DNA of 5,015 nt from Actinomycetota bacterium. Its GTDB lineage: Bacteria; Actinomycetota; Actinomycetes; S36-B12. The position numbers were made by a program, and so were the translations under genes. The stretch lies in the NCBI GenBank assembly GCA_003456155.1, contig DMPC01000173.1, positions 1 to 5,015 of the forward strand. The letters are read 5' to 3'. Positions 1 through 5,015 of the stretch are shown here, one piece after another; the stretch's first letter is position 1, and each line of letters opens with the position of its first letter. The notes beneath the pieces are model-generated. The model made no database searches. It saw only the letters and a list, made by a program, of their open reading frames with translations, and was not told the origin of the DNA.

Positions 1-455
1 TCGAGGACGCCGTCCGCAACGCGAAGGCGGCCGTCGAGGAGGGCATCGTGCCCGGCGGTGGCGTGGCCCTGATCCAGGCGATGAAGTCCGCCGCTCCGAA
101 GATCGACGCTCTCGGCCTCACGGACGAGCAGGCGGTCGGCGCGAACATCGTGCGCGTCGCGGTCAACGCCCCGCTCAAGCAGATCGCCGAGAACGCTGGC
201 CTCGAGGGTGGCGTCATCGTCGAGAAGGTGCGCGAGCTGCCCGTCGGCCATGGCCTCGATGCCGCGACCGGCGAGTACGTCGACATGATTGCGGCCGGGA
301 TCATCGATCCGGCCAAGGTCACGCGGTCGGCCCTGCAGAACGCAGCTTCGATCGCAGCCCTGTTCCTCACGACCGAGGCGGTCGTGGCGGAGAAGCCGGA
401 GCCGGCGGCTGCGGCGATGCCGGGTGGCGGCGACATGGGTGGTATGGACTTCTAG
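1..455 (+). CDS. groEL: 60 kDa chaperonin GroEL, C-terminal part (5' end outside window)
   Basis: GroEL forms the double-ring ATP-driven folding chamber in the cytoplasm, working with GroES. Only the last 150 codons are here, read from base 3 to the TAG at 453-455; actinobacterial GroEL is about 540 residues, so this is roughly the last quarter. The piece is the C-terminal intermediate/equatorial part. The conserved VPGGG loop of the nucleotide pocket is at bases 48-62, and the Asp of the GIIDP motif (codon 306-308), equivalent to the ATP-site Asp495 of the E. coli protein, is present. It is followed by the very conserved KVTRSALQNAASIA stretch. The tail ends in PGGGDMGGMDF, the Gly/Met-rich type also seen in mycobacterial GroEL2, rather than a His-rich GroEL1 tail. 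No defect is visible. A strong terminator follows 42 bases after the stop, so groEL ends its own transcription unit. The identification is secure; which paralogue it is remains less certain. Confidence 0.97.
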   Translation, partial: EDAVRNAKAAVEEGIVPGGGVALIQAMKSAAPKIDALGLTDEQAVGANIVRVAVNAPLKQIAENAGLEGGVIVEKVRELPVGHGLDAATGEYVDMIAAGIIDPAKVTRSALQNAASIAALFLTTEAVVAEKPEPAAAAMPGGGDMGGMDF

Positions 456-497
456 CGTCAGCGAGAAGGCCCACGAGGGGAATCTCTCTAGCCAAGG

Positions 498-534
498 AGA
501 AGGGGCGGGATCCGACAGGATCCCGCCCCTTCTT
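498..534 (+). terminator. Strong hairpin terminator after groEL
   Basis: A perfect inverted repeat pairs 499-513 with 518-532 (15 bp) around the loop GACA, and an A-T pair at 498/533 extends it. The stem is very GC-rich (GGGGCGGGATCC and its complement). Only a short weak T-run (CTTCTT) follows, as is common for actinobacterial intrinsic terminators. It sits 42 bases past the groEL stop and before any downstream gene, which is where the chaperonin transcript should end. Termination is inferred from structure. Confidence 0.85.
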
Positions 535-750
535 GCATGCCTACCCCTTCTGATGCCTGGCGTGGTGGGGGAATCCGTCCGTGCCGGGTGGCATCCCCTC
601 GAGGCAGGTAGACGGCCTCTGGGCGGTCAGGGGAAACCCCTCAATCGGGTCGGAGGGTCATGCGTATCTGGGGGGTCATCCATTCGTCGGCGCCCACTCC
701 TGGTGCCACCCGCTCCTTGCCAGGCGTTCTCATGGTGAATCCCCCGTTGT
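535..750. other. Weakly coding stretch between groEL and the regulator domain, no recognised gene
   Basis: About 215 bases in which I recognise no protein family in any frame. The frame continuous with the downstream regulator is open from a GTG at 581, but the translated residues resemble nothing I know. The frame also uses several AGG and T-ending codons that are unusual next to the neighbouring genes. Small structural elements are visible: a 5-bp hairpin with an AAA loop at 629-641 (AGGGG AAA CCCCT), an inverted pair GATGCC/GGCATC at 552-557 and 590-595, and a repeated GGGTCAT at 655-661 and 673-679 (18 bases apart). Each is short enough to be chance. The stretch probably holds the promoter or leader of the regulator, or decayed coding sequence. 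Confidence 0.4.
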
Positions 751-1093
751 CTCGTACCTGCTCAAGACCGGAGTCTCGTCACGGGCAGCCCTGCTCTACG
801 CAATCCAGGGCTGCCTCAACCCATCACTCGTGGACGAGCAGGTGCGTGAGCAGCCGGTCCCGCGCAGTGAGCTGCGCATGGACATGCTCTCCGACCGTCA
901 GCGCGAGATCCTCGCCCTCGTGGCGTCGGGGATGTCGAACACGGCCATCGCGCAGAAGCTCTTCATGTCGCCGAAGTCGGTGGCGTACCACCTGACCCAG
1001 ATCTACTCCCAGCTTCAGGTCGCCACGGACGCGTCCGCTAATGCCCGTGTCCAGGCCGCGATGATCTACGCCAGGCAGGAGCAGGGCGACTGA
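581..1093 (+). CDS. LuxR/NarL-type HTH regulator, apparently with a truncated receiver; start uncertain
   Basis: This is a DNA-binding transcription regulator. Counting from the GTG at 581 (170 residues), residues 103-165 form a standard LuxR-type helix-turn-helix: LSDRQREILALVASGMSNTA, then IAQKLFMSPKSVAYHLTQIY, with the usual S-x-x-T/S-V-x-x-H recognition-helix pattern. Before it, residues 57-90 (VSYLLKTGVSSRAALLYAIQ, then a CLNP segment) read like the end of a response-regulator receiver: the beta-5 Lys segment YLLK and helix alpha-5. The phospho-acceptor Asp and everything upstream are missing, and residues 1-55 look unrelated and poorly coding. I list the longest open frame, but GTG 830, GTG 842, ATG 878 or ATG 884 could start a shorter protein; 842 has a modest GGACGAG upstream and none has a strong Shine-Dalgarno sequence. 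It could be a small stand-alone regulator, resembling single-domain LuxR proteins, or a 5'-truncated response regulator pseudogene. The stop is TGA at 1091-1093; the YceI-like gene starts 50 bases later. Its target is unknown. Confidence 0.7.
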   Translation: MPGGIPSRQVDGLWAVRGNPSIGSEGHAYLGGHPFVGAHSWCHPLLARRSHGESPVVSYLLKTGVSSRAALLYAIQGCLNPSLVDEQVREQPVPRSELRMDMLSDRQREILALVASGMSNTAIAQKLFMSPKSVAYHLTQIYSQLQVATDASANARVQAAMIYARQEQGD

Positions 1094-1143
1094 CGGCGCG
1101 GCCGTCCGTGCTGGTCGGGCGCTGCACGTGGCAGAGTGGGGGC

Positions 1144-1647
1144 GTGGCGCAGGAATCCCCCCAGCACTGGAAGATCAACACGGTCGATGGCGCACACGTG
1201 CGACTCCGCAGTGGCCGCATCGGGCTGGTGAGCATCGATGCCACGGCACCCGTATCCGGAGGAGAGCTCGTGCTGGGCGATCCGGAGGTCGTCTTCCGGC
1301 TTCGCCTGGACATCCAGCAGATGAGGACCGGCAACTTCCTGATGCAGGCGGCAGCCCGCAGTCTGGTCTCCTCGAACGGCGTCTACACGCTCGACTACGA
1401 AGGTCGCGGGACGGCGGTCGACGCGGGGTGGCGGGTGTCCGGCACCGCGGTGGGCGGCACCATCGAGGTCCCCCTCGATCTCGTGATCTCGGCGATCGGG
1501 CCGTCGAGCTCCCCGCTCTCGGAGATCGACATCACGGGCAGTGCCTCCGTGGGTACCGTCCATATCCCTCTGCCGGGGCTCGGCAAGGTCGACGACTTCG
1601 GGTTCGATGTCGAGGCCCGTCTCGGCCTCGTGCTGCAGCATCCCTAG
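1144..1647 (+). CDS. YceI-like beta-barrel protein of unknown function
   Basis: The protein has 167 residues from a GTG at 1144. That start is preferred because a G-rich AGAGTGGGGG lies just before it and the product then begins MAQESPQHWKI. A GTG at 1108 in the same frame would add 12 residues that look non-coding. The sequence alternates in a beta-rich way and has the order of elements of the YceI lipocalin-like fold. An early WKI strand comes first, then a strand FRLRLDIQQM, then TGNFLMQAAARSL at residues 62-74 where YceI proteins have the D/RTGN...lrs region. These are followed by GVYTLDYEG, a G-T-I-E-V-P-L strand at 105-111, and a late GKVDDFGFDVEARLGL resembling the YceI end. Known YceI proteins bind polyisoprenoid or amphiphilic ligands and many are secreted. 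This one has no signal peptide and no membrane segment, so it should be cytoplasmic. The similarity is distant and the function unknown. Its stop lies 9 bases from the helicase start, so the two are probably co-translated. Confidence 0.7.
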   Translation: MAQESPQHWKINTVDGAHVRLRSGRIGLVSIDATAPVSGGELVLGDPEVVFRLRLDIQQMRTGNFLMQAAARSLVSSNGVYTLDYEGRGTAVDAGWRVSGTAVGGTIEVPLDLVISAIGPSSSPLSEIDITGSASVGTVHIPLPGLGKVDDFGFDVEARLGLVLQHP

Positions 1648-1650
1648 GGT
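1646..1650 (+). promoter_or_regulatory. Ribosome binding site of the helicase, overlapping the upstream stop codon
   Basis: AGGGT overlaps the TAG stop of the YceI-like gene and lies 6 bases before the GTG at 1657. This placement supports the GTG start and suggests that ribosomes finishing the upstream gene re-initiate on the helicase gene. The match to a full Shine-Dalgarno sequence is partial. Confidence 0.45.
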
Positions 1651-1656
1651 CGCCCT

Positions 1657-3312
1657 GTGAGCGATGGCCCCCTGATCGTCCAGAGCGACAAGACCCTGCT
1701 GCTCGAGGTCGACCATGCGCGGGCGGACGACTGTCGCAAGGCAATAGCCCCGTTCGCGGAACTTGAGCGAGCCCCGGAGCACATCCACACCTACCGGCTC
1801 ACGCCTCTCGGTCTGTGGAACGCCCGCGCGGCCGGCCACGACGCCGAGCAGGTGGTCGACACCCTGCTGCGCTACTCGCGCTACCCCGTCCCGCATGCCC
1901 TGCTCATCGACGTGGCCGAGACCATGTCCCGCTATGGGCGCCTGCAACTGAACAACCATCCGGTCCATGGCCTGGTGCTGCAATCGCTGGATGCAGCGGT
2001 GCTCGAGGAGGTGCTGCGCAGCCGCAAGGCAGCCCCCCTCCTCGGTGCGAGGCTGGACGATGTCACCGTCGCCGTCCACCCCAGCGAACGCGGCAATCTG
2101 AAGCAGGCCCTGATCAAGCTCGGCTGGCCGGCGGAGGACGTCGCCGGCTATGTCGACGGCGAGCGGCACCCGATCGGGCTCGACACCGAGAGCTGGCAGC
2201 CACGCGACTACCAGACCCAGGCGGCCGAGGGGTTCTGGCACGGAGGGTCCGGAGTCGTCGTGCTCCCCTGCGGCTCAGGCAAGACCATCGTCGGCGCACT
2301 GACGATGGCACTGGCCCAGGCCACGACACTCATCCTCGTGACCAACACGGTCGCGGCCCGTCAATGGCGAGACGAACTGCTCCGTCGCACCACGTTGACG
2401 GCGGATGAGATCGGCGAGTACTCCGGGGCGCGCAAGGAGATCCGTCCGGTCACCATCGCGACCTATCAGGTGATGACCACGAAGCGGCAGGGCATCTACC
2501 CGCATCTGGAGGTCTTCGACTCCCGCGACTGGGGGCTGATCATCTATGACGAGGTGCATCTGCTCCCTGCCCCGATCTTCCGCTTCACCGCCGACATCCA
2601 GTCCCGGCGTCGACTGGGCCTGACCGCGACGCTCGTGCGGGAGGACGGTCGCGAGGGGGACGTGTTCTCCCTCATCGGCCCCAAGCGTTTCGACGCGCCA
2701 TGGAAGGACATCGAGGCCCAGGGCCACATCGCTCCGGCTCGCTGCGTGGAGGTGCGCATCACCCTCCCGGAGTCCGATCGGATGACATACGCGATGGCGG
2801 AGCCCGAGGATCGCTACCGCCTCGCCTCCTGCGCCGCGGAGAAGATCCGGGTGACGGACGCCATCGTGGCCCTGCACCCGGACGAGCAGGTGATCGTCAT
2901 CGGGCAGTACCTCGACCAGCTCGCCGAGCTCGGTGAGCACCTCGATGCCCCGGTGATCACGGGCGAGACGAGCGTCAAGGAGCGAGAGCGGCTCTTCCAG
3001 TCCTTCCGCGATGGCCAGACCCCGGTGCTCGTCGTGAGCAAGGTCGCAAACTTCTCCGTCGACCTGCCGGAGGCCGCCGTGGCGATCCAGGTCAGCGGCA
3101 CGTTCGGGTCGAGGCAGGAGGAGGCCCAACGTCTCGGTCGCGTCCTGCGCCCGAAGGGCGACGGTCGAACCGCCCACTTCTACTCCATCGTCACGCGAGA
3201 CACCGTCGACGCCGACTTCGCCCAGCATCGACAGAGGTTCCTGGCCGAGCAGGGGTACGCCTACCGCATCGTCGATGCCGATGACGTGGGCACCCTGCGC
3301 GATCCGTCCTAG
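1657..3312 (+). CDS. XPB/Rad25-type superfamily 2 DNA helicase
   Basis: This ATP-dependent DNA helicase/translocase is the bacterial counterpart of eukaryotic XPB (551 residues; the mycobacterial homologue, Rv0861c, is of similar size). Bacterial XPB proteins are reported to unwind DNA 3' to 5' and are linked to DNA repair or remodelling. Residues 1 to about 170 form the N-terminal XPB/Ssl2-type region. At 181-185 QPRDYQ is the Q-motif-like entry to the motor. Walker A is LPCGSGKT with Lys209; the DEVH box is at 298-301; motif III is LTAT at 322-325, followed at once by Arg-Glu-Asp 328-330, the RED motif characteristic of XPB. About 331-395 would hold the thumb-like insert. The second RecA lobe covers about 400-520, with motif V-like SKVANFSVDLPEA at 461-473 and motif VI QRLGRVLRP at 491-499. 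All catalytic residues are present, so it looks active. It follows the YceI-like gene by 9 bases. The nuclease Bax1, partner of archaeal XPB, is not in the window. Confidence 0.95.
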   Translation: MSDGPLIVQSDKTLLLEVDHARADDCRKAIAPFAELERAPEHIHTYRLTPLGLWNARAAGHDAEQVVDTLLRYSRYPVPHALLIDVAETMSRYGRLQLNNHPVHGLVLQSLDAAVLEEVLRSRKAAPLLGARLDDVTVAVHPSERGNLKQALIKLGWPAEDVAGYVDGERHPIGLDTESWQPRDYQTQAAEGFWHGGSGVVVLPCGSGKTIVGALTMALAQATTLILVTNTVAARQWRDELLRRTTLTADEIGEYSGARKEIRPVTIATYQVMTTKRQGIYPHLEVFDSRDWGLIIYDEVHLLPAPIFRFTADIQSRRRLGLTATLVREDGREGDVFSLIGPKRFDAPWKDIEAQGHIAPARCVEVRITLPESDRMTYAMAEPEDRYRLASCAAEKIRVTDAIVALHPDEQVIVIGQYLDQLAELGEHLDAPVITGETSVKERERLFQSFRDGQTPVLVVSKVANFSVDLPEAAVAIQVSGTFGSRQEEAQRLGRVLRPKGDGRTAHFYSIVTRDTVDADFAQHRQRFLAEQGYAYRIVDADDVGTLRDPS

Positions 3313-4422
3313 TCACCCCCTGATGAGCGCAGCGAGCAGCGCTGCTCGCTCGGCCATCCCGGTGACGCTCACCCACTCGTGATCCGCGTGAGCACCATCA
3401 CCGACCGCGCCAAGACCGTCAAGGGTGTCATGCCCTGCCGCGGCGGTGAGGTTGCCATCGCTCGCTCCTCCGACGGCGCGACCGTCGAGGGTGGGTAGGC
3501 CGAGTGACTGCGCGGCCGCCTGGGCCTGGGCGAAGAGCCGTGCCGAGGAAGCGGGTTCGAGGGCGGGCCGGTCGATCCCCCCGTGGATCTCCCACGTGGG
3601 GCCGAGTTCACTGCTCCAGGTGCGAAAGGCCCGGTCGACGCGCGCCTGCTCGTCCGCGGTCCATGCCCGGACGTCAACGGTGAGGCGGGCGGCGGCGGGA
3701 ACGGTGTTGGCCGTCGTACCCGCGGACAGGAGAGTCGGGGTGACGGTCGTGCCTGCGGGCGGGTCGGCCCAGGCGCGTGCCGCCAGGGCCATCTCAGCCG
3801 CTGAGAGCAGGGCATTGAGGCCCTTCTCCGGATCGAGGCCAGCGTGCGCGGCTCGACCGGTGAACTCCACCGAGTACCAGGACGTGCCCTTGCGGGACGT
3901 CTTGAGCGCCGCTTCTACCGAAGGCTCGAGAACGAGGACCGCGTCTGCGCGGGCGCACGCGGCGGCGATCACTCCGCGGGATGCGTGGGAGCCGATCTCC
4001 TCATCGGTGGTCAGGAGCATGCCCACGCCGTCGGCCTCGCTGAGCCCGAGCAGCGTGAGGGCGGCCCAGCCCTGGACAACGCCGGCCTTCATGTCGAAGC
4101 AGCCGGGTCCGGTGATGCGGTCGCCGTTGACGGCGAAGGGCAGCCGGGCGAGGGTGCCGATGGGCCAGACGGTGTCGAGGTGACCGAGCAGCAGGATGCG
4201 CGGCTGATCGGGACCCCAACGCCAGACCGGACGGCCATCGTGCTCCTCGACGCGTGCCGGCTCGGGCACCCAGCCCTCGAGAATGCCGACGGCCTCCTGA
4301 ACGACCGCGGTGCAGGCGACGACATCCGAACTGGGCGACTCCACGGTGACCAGTGCCTCGACCGCATCGACCATCGCGGGCACGAGGTCTCGAGCGCGGT
4401 CGAGCAGTGACGTCTCCGACAC
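3313..4422 (-). CDS. M20-family metallopeptidase, carboxypeptidase G2 (glutamate carboxypeptidase) type
   Basis: A di-zinc hydrolase of the M20/ArgE/DapE/CPG2 group, which cleaves N-acyl or peptide bonds next to a free carboxylate. It has 369 residues, close to the family's usual length. Metal and catalytic positions by family pattern: His81 and Asp83 in GHLDTVWP, bridging Asp110 in GPGCFDMKAG, Glu141-Glu142 (base and ligand) in TTDEEIGS, Glu166 in VLEPS, and His345 in GDGAHADHEWV. The lid/dimerisation domain is about residues 180-290, with RAAHAGLDPEKG holding His193, the usual substrate-side histidine. The SDGN motif at 321-324 is also typical. The start is GTG at 4422-4420, because GAGGGAGG lies 4 bases upstream; the frame stays open further upstream but that part overlaps the divergent GNAT gene and resembles nothing. 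There is no signal peptide, so it should be cytoplasmic. Substrate is not readable from sequence. The neighbouring COG3375 acyltransferase suggests N-succinyl- or N-acyl-amino acids, but a folate/glutamate or dipeptide substrate remains possible. Confidence 0.93.
   Translation of the reverse strand: MSETSLLDRARDLVPAMVDAVEALVTVESPSSDVVACTAVVQEAVGILEGWVPEPARVEEHDGRPVWRWGPDQPRILLLGHLDTVWPIGTLARLPFAVNGDRITGPGCFDMKAGVVQGWAALTLLGLSEADGVGMLLTTDEEIGSHASRGVIAAACARADAVLVLEPSVEAALKTSRKGTSWYSVEFTGRAAHAGLDPEKGLNALLSAAEMALAARAWADPPAGTTVTPTLLSAGTTANTVPAAARLTVDVRAWTADEQARVDRAFRTWSSELGPTWEIHGGIDRPALEPASSARLFAQAQAAAQSLGLPTLDGRAVGGASDGNLTAAAGHDTLDGLGAVGDGAHADHEWVSVTGMAERAALLAALIRG
3331..3350. terminator. Perfect 20-nt palindrome just past the helicase stop, possible terminator
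   Basis: The 10-base arm AGCGAGCAGC is followed directly by its exact complement GCTGCTCGCT. As RNA it can fold to an 8-bp stem with a GCGC loop. It starts 18 bases after the helicase stop and lies inside the last codons of the convergent peptidase gene. No T-run follows on either strand. It is placed where helicase transcription should stop, but may simply reflect Ala/Leu/Arg/Glu codons of the peptidase C-terminus. Confidence 0.35.
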
Positions 4423-4446
4423 GGTGCCTCCCTCAGTCGCTACGGT
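4416..4446 (+). promoter_or_regulatory. Possible promoter for a leaderless GNAT transcript
   Basis: TACGGT at 4441-4446 fits the actinobacterial -10 pattern TANNNT. It ends 6 bases before the GTG at 4453, so transcription would begin at or next to the start codon. CCGACA at 4416-4421 is a 4 of 6 match to TTGACA with a long 19-base spacer, lying in the first peptidase codons. The absence of a convincing Shine-Dalgarno sequence before 4453 (only GGTGG) agrees with leaderless initiation. This is pattern-based and weak. Confidence 0.3.
4427..4434 (-). promoter_or_regulatory. Strong ribosome binding site deciding the peptidase start
   Basis: Read on the minus strand this is GAGGGAGG, followed by CACC and the GTG at 4422. 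It is the best Shine-Dalgarno sequence in the window and rules out the much longer open frame that would begin at 4830. Confidence 0.75.
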
Positions 4447-4452
4447 GGCCGG

Positions 4453-5015
4453 GTGAGCGACCACCGCGCGGACGACGACCTGGCACGCGCGCAGCGACGC
4501 GCGAATGTCGAGGTCCGGCTGCTGGACGAGCCTAGTGAGCTGGCGGAGGCACAGTCGGTGTTCGACGCGGTGTGGCCGGCAGCCGACGGATCGACGCAAC
4601 TGGCCACCAATCTGATGCGGGCCATCGTCCATGCGGGTGGCTACTGCAGCGCCGCCTACCGCGATGGCCAGCCGATCGCTGCGGCCTTCGGCTTCGCGGG
4701 GCGACACCGAACCGAAGGCGGTTGGCACGAGCACCTGCACTCGCACATGGCCGCTGTCCTGGACGACCATCGCGACGAGCACATCGGCAGCGCCCTGAAG
4801 ATGCACCAGCGTTCCTGGGCGCTGGATCATGGCCTCGACACGATCGTCTGGACCTTCGACCCGCTGGTCCGCCGCAACGTCCGACTGAACCTGATCAAGC
4901 TTGGCGTGGACGTCGAGGGTTTCGAGCCGGACTTCTACGGGCAGATGGATGACGGCATCAACAGCGGAGATCCCACCGACCGGCTCTTCGCCTGGTGGCG
5001 ACTGGACTCCGAGCG
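4453..5015 (+). CDS. GNAT-superfamily acyltransferase, COG3375 type (3' end outside window)
   Basis: The protein is read from a GTG at 4453 for 187 codons before the window ends. Residues 19-85 form the first GNAT strands and helices. The core carries the signature I associate with COG3375 predicted acetyltransferases: LHSHMAAV at 95-102, LKMHQRSWAL at 115-124, IVWTFDPL at 131-138, RRNVRLNLIKLG at 140-151, DFYGQMDDGIN at 160-170 and DRLFAWWRL at 176-184. GNAT enzymes transfer an acyl group from acyl-CoA to an amine. Members of this group include the N-succinyltransferase that acts on D-amino acids beside an N-succinylamino acid racemase in Geobacillus, which makes succinyl-CoA a possible donor here. 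The CoA pyrophosphate loop, normally R-G-x-G-I-G, reads RDEHIG (107-112) and so lacks two glycines. It is divergent from the M20 hydrolase with 30 bases between start codons. An earlier start is unlikely because it would run into the peptidase leader. Family membership is well supported; substrate is inferred. Confidence 0.88.
   Translation, partial: MSDHRADDDLARAQRRANVEVRLLDEPSELAEAQSVFDAVWPAADGSTQLATNLMRAIVHAGGYCSAAYRDGQPIAAAFGFAGRHRTEGGWHEHLHSHMAAVLDDHRDEHIGSALKMHQRSWALDHGLDTIVWTFDPLVRRNVRLNLIKLGVDVEGFEPDFYGQMDDGINSGDPTDRLFAWWRLDSE

Noticed and set aside
289..738. Plus-strand open frame across the groEL end and terminator
   Set aside because: Arg/Ser-rich shadow in a different frame from groEL, running through the terminator hairpin; also searched for a missing receiver N-terminus and found none.
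1108..1143. Earlier GTG start for the YceI-like protein
   Set aside because: The added 12 residues look non-coding and the G-rich ribosome-site-like stretch lies before 1144 instead; not excluded absolutely.
1066..2241. Long minus-strand open frame (391 codons) opposite the YceI-like gene and helicase N-terminus
   Set aside because: It is antisense to genes with clear family signatures, its translation resembles no family, and long antisense frames are usual in GC-rich actinobacterial DNA.
2275..3228. Minus-strand open frame (317 codons) opposite the helicase motor domains
   Set aside because: Antisense to strongly conserved helicase motifs; composition-driven shadow without recognisable motifs.
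3425..4410. Plus-strand open frames opposite the peptidase
   Set aside because: They mirror a well-conserved M20 gene; their low-complexity translations carry no domain.
4423..4830. Upstream extension of the peptidase frame
   Set aside because: It overlaps the GNAT gene antisense, matches nothing, and the strong ribosome site at 4427-4434 fixes the start at 4422.
1..5015. Search for CRISPR repeats, tRNA/rRNA genes, insertion-sequence ends or transposase, toxin-antitoxin pairs
   Set aside because: No spaced direct repeats, tRNA-like cloverleafs, terminal inverted repeats or related protein families were seen by reading both strands.

Overview
The window is high-GC DNA (roughly two thirds G+C by eye) with GTG starts and G/C-rich third codon positions. 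The GroEL tail ending in a Gly/Met-rich GGGDMGGMDF, a bacterial XPB helicase and a COG3375-type GNAT protein all point to an actinobacterium (Actinomycetota). Micrococcales or Propionibacteriales seem most likely from the GroEL tail, but that is only an impression.

Layout, left to right. (1) Bases 1-455 hold the 3' end of groEL, closed by a strong hairpin terminator at about 498-534. (2) Bases 535 to about 750 are poorly coding and hold nothing I can name. They lead into a LuxR/NarL-type DNA-binding domain gene that ends at 1093. Its N-terminal side looks like the last piece of a response-regulator receiver domain joined to unrelated sequence, so it is either a short regulator with a later start or a decayed response regulator. 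(3) On the same strand follow a small YceI-like beta-barrel protein (1144-1647) and, 9 nt after its stop, a complete XPB-type DNA helicase (1657-3312). The spacing suggests translational coupling of these two. (4) On the minus strand an M20 metallopeptidase of the carboxypeptidase G2 type (3313-4422) meets the helicase tail to tail with no intergenic base. A perfect 20-nt palindrome lies just past the helicase stop, inside the peptidase C-terminal codons. (5) Divergent from the peptidase, with 30 bp between the two start codons, is a GNAT-superfamily protein of the COG3375 type (4453 onward). It is cut by the window edge after 187 codons.

How the genes may work together. The first half combines a chaperonin gene with an apparently unrelated regulator / YceI-like / XPB cluster; XPB implies DNA repair or DNA remodelling. 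The GNAT plus M20 pair matches two of the three enzymes in a known route that converts D-amino acids to L-amino acids through N-succinyl intermediates (N-succinyltransferase, N-succinylamino acid racemase of the MenC/enolase family, N-succinyl-L-amino acid hydrolase). The racemase would have to lie just beyond the right edge. No mobile element, CRISPR array, tRNA or rRNA was seen. I did not find clear evidence of an entirely new system; the regulator remnant, the YceI/XPB coupling and the GNAT/M20 pair deserve a second look.
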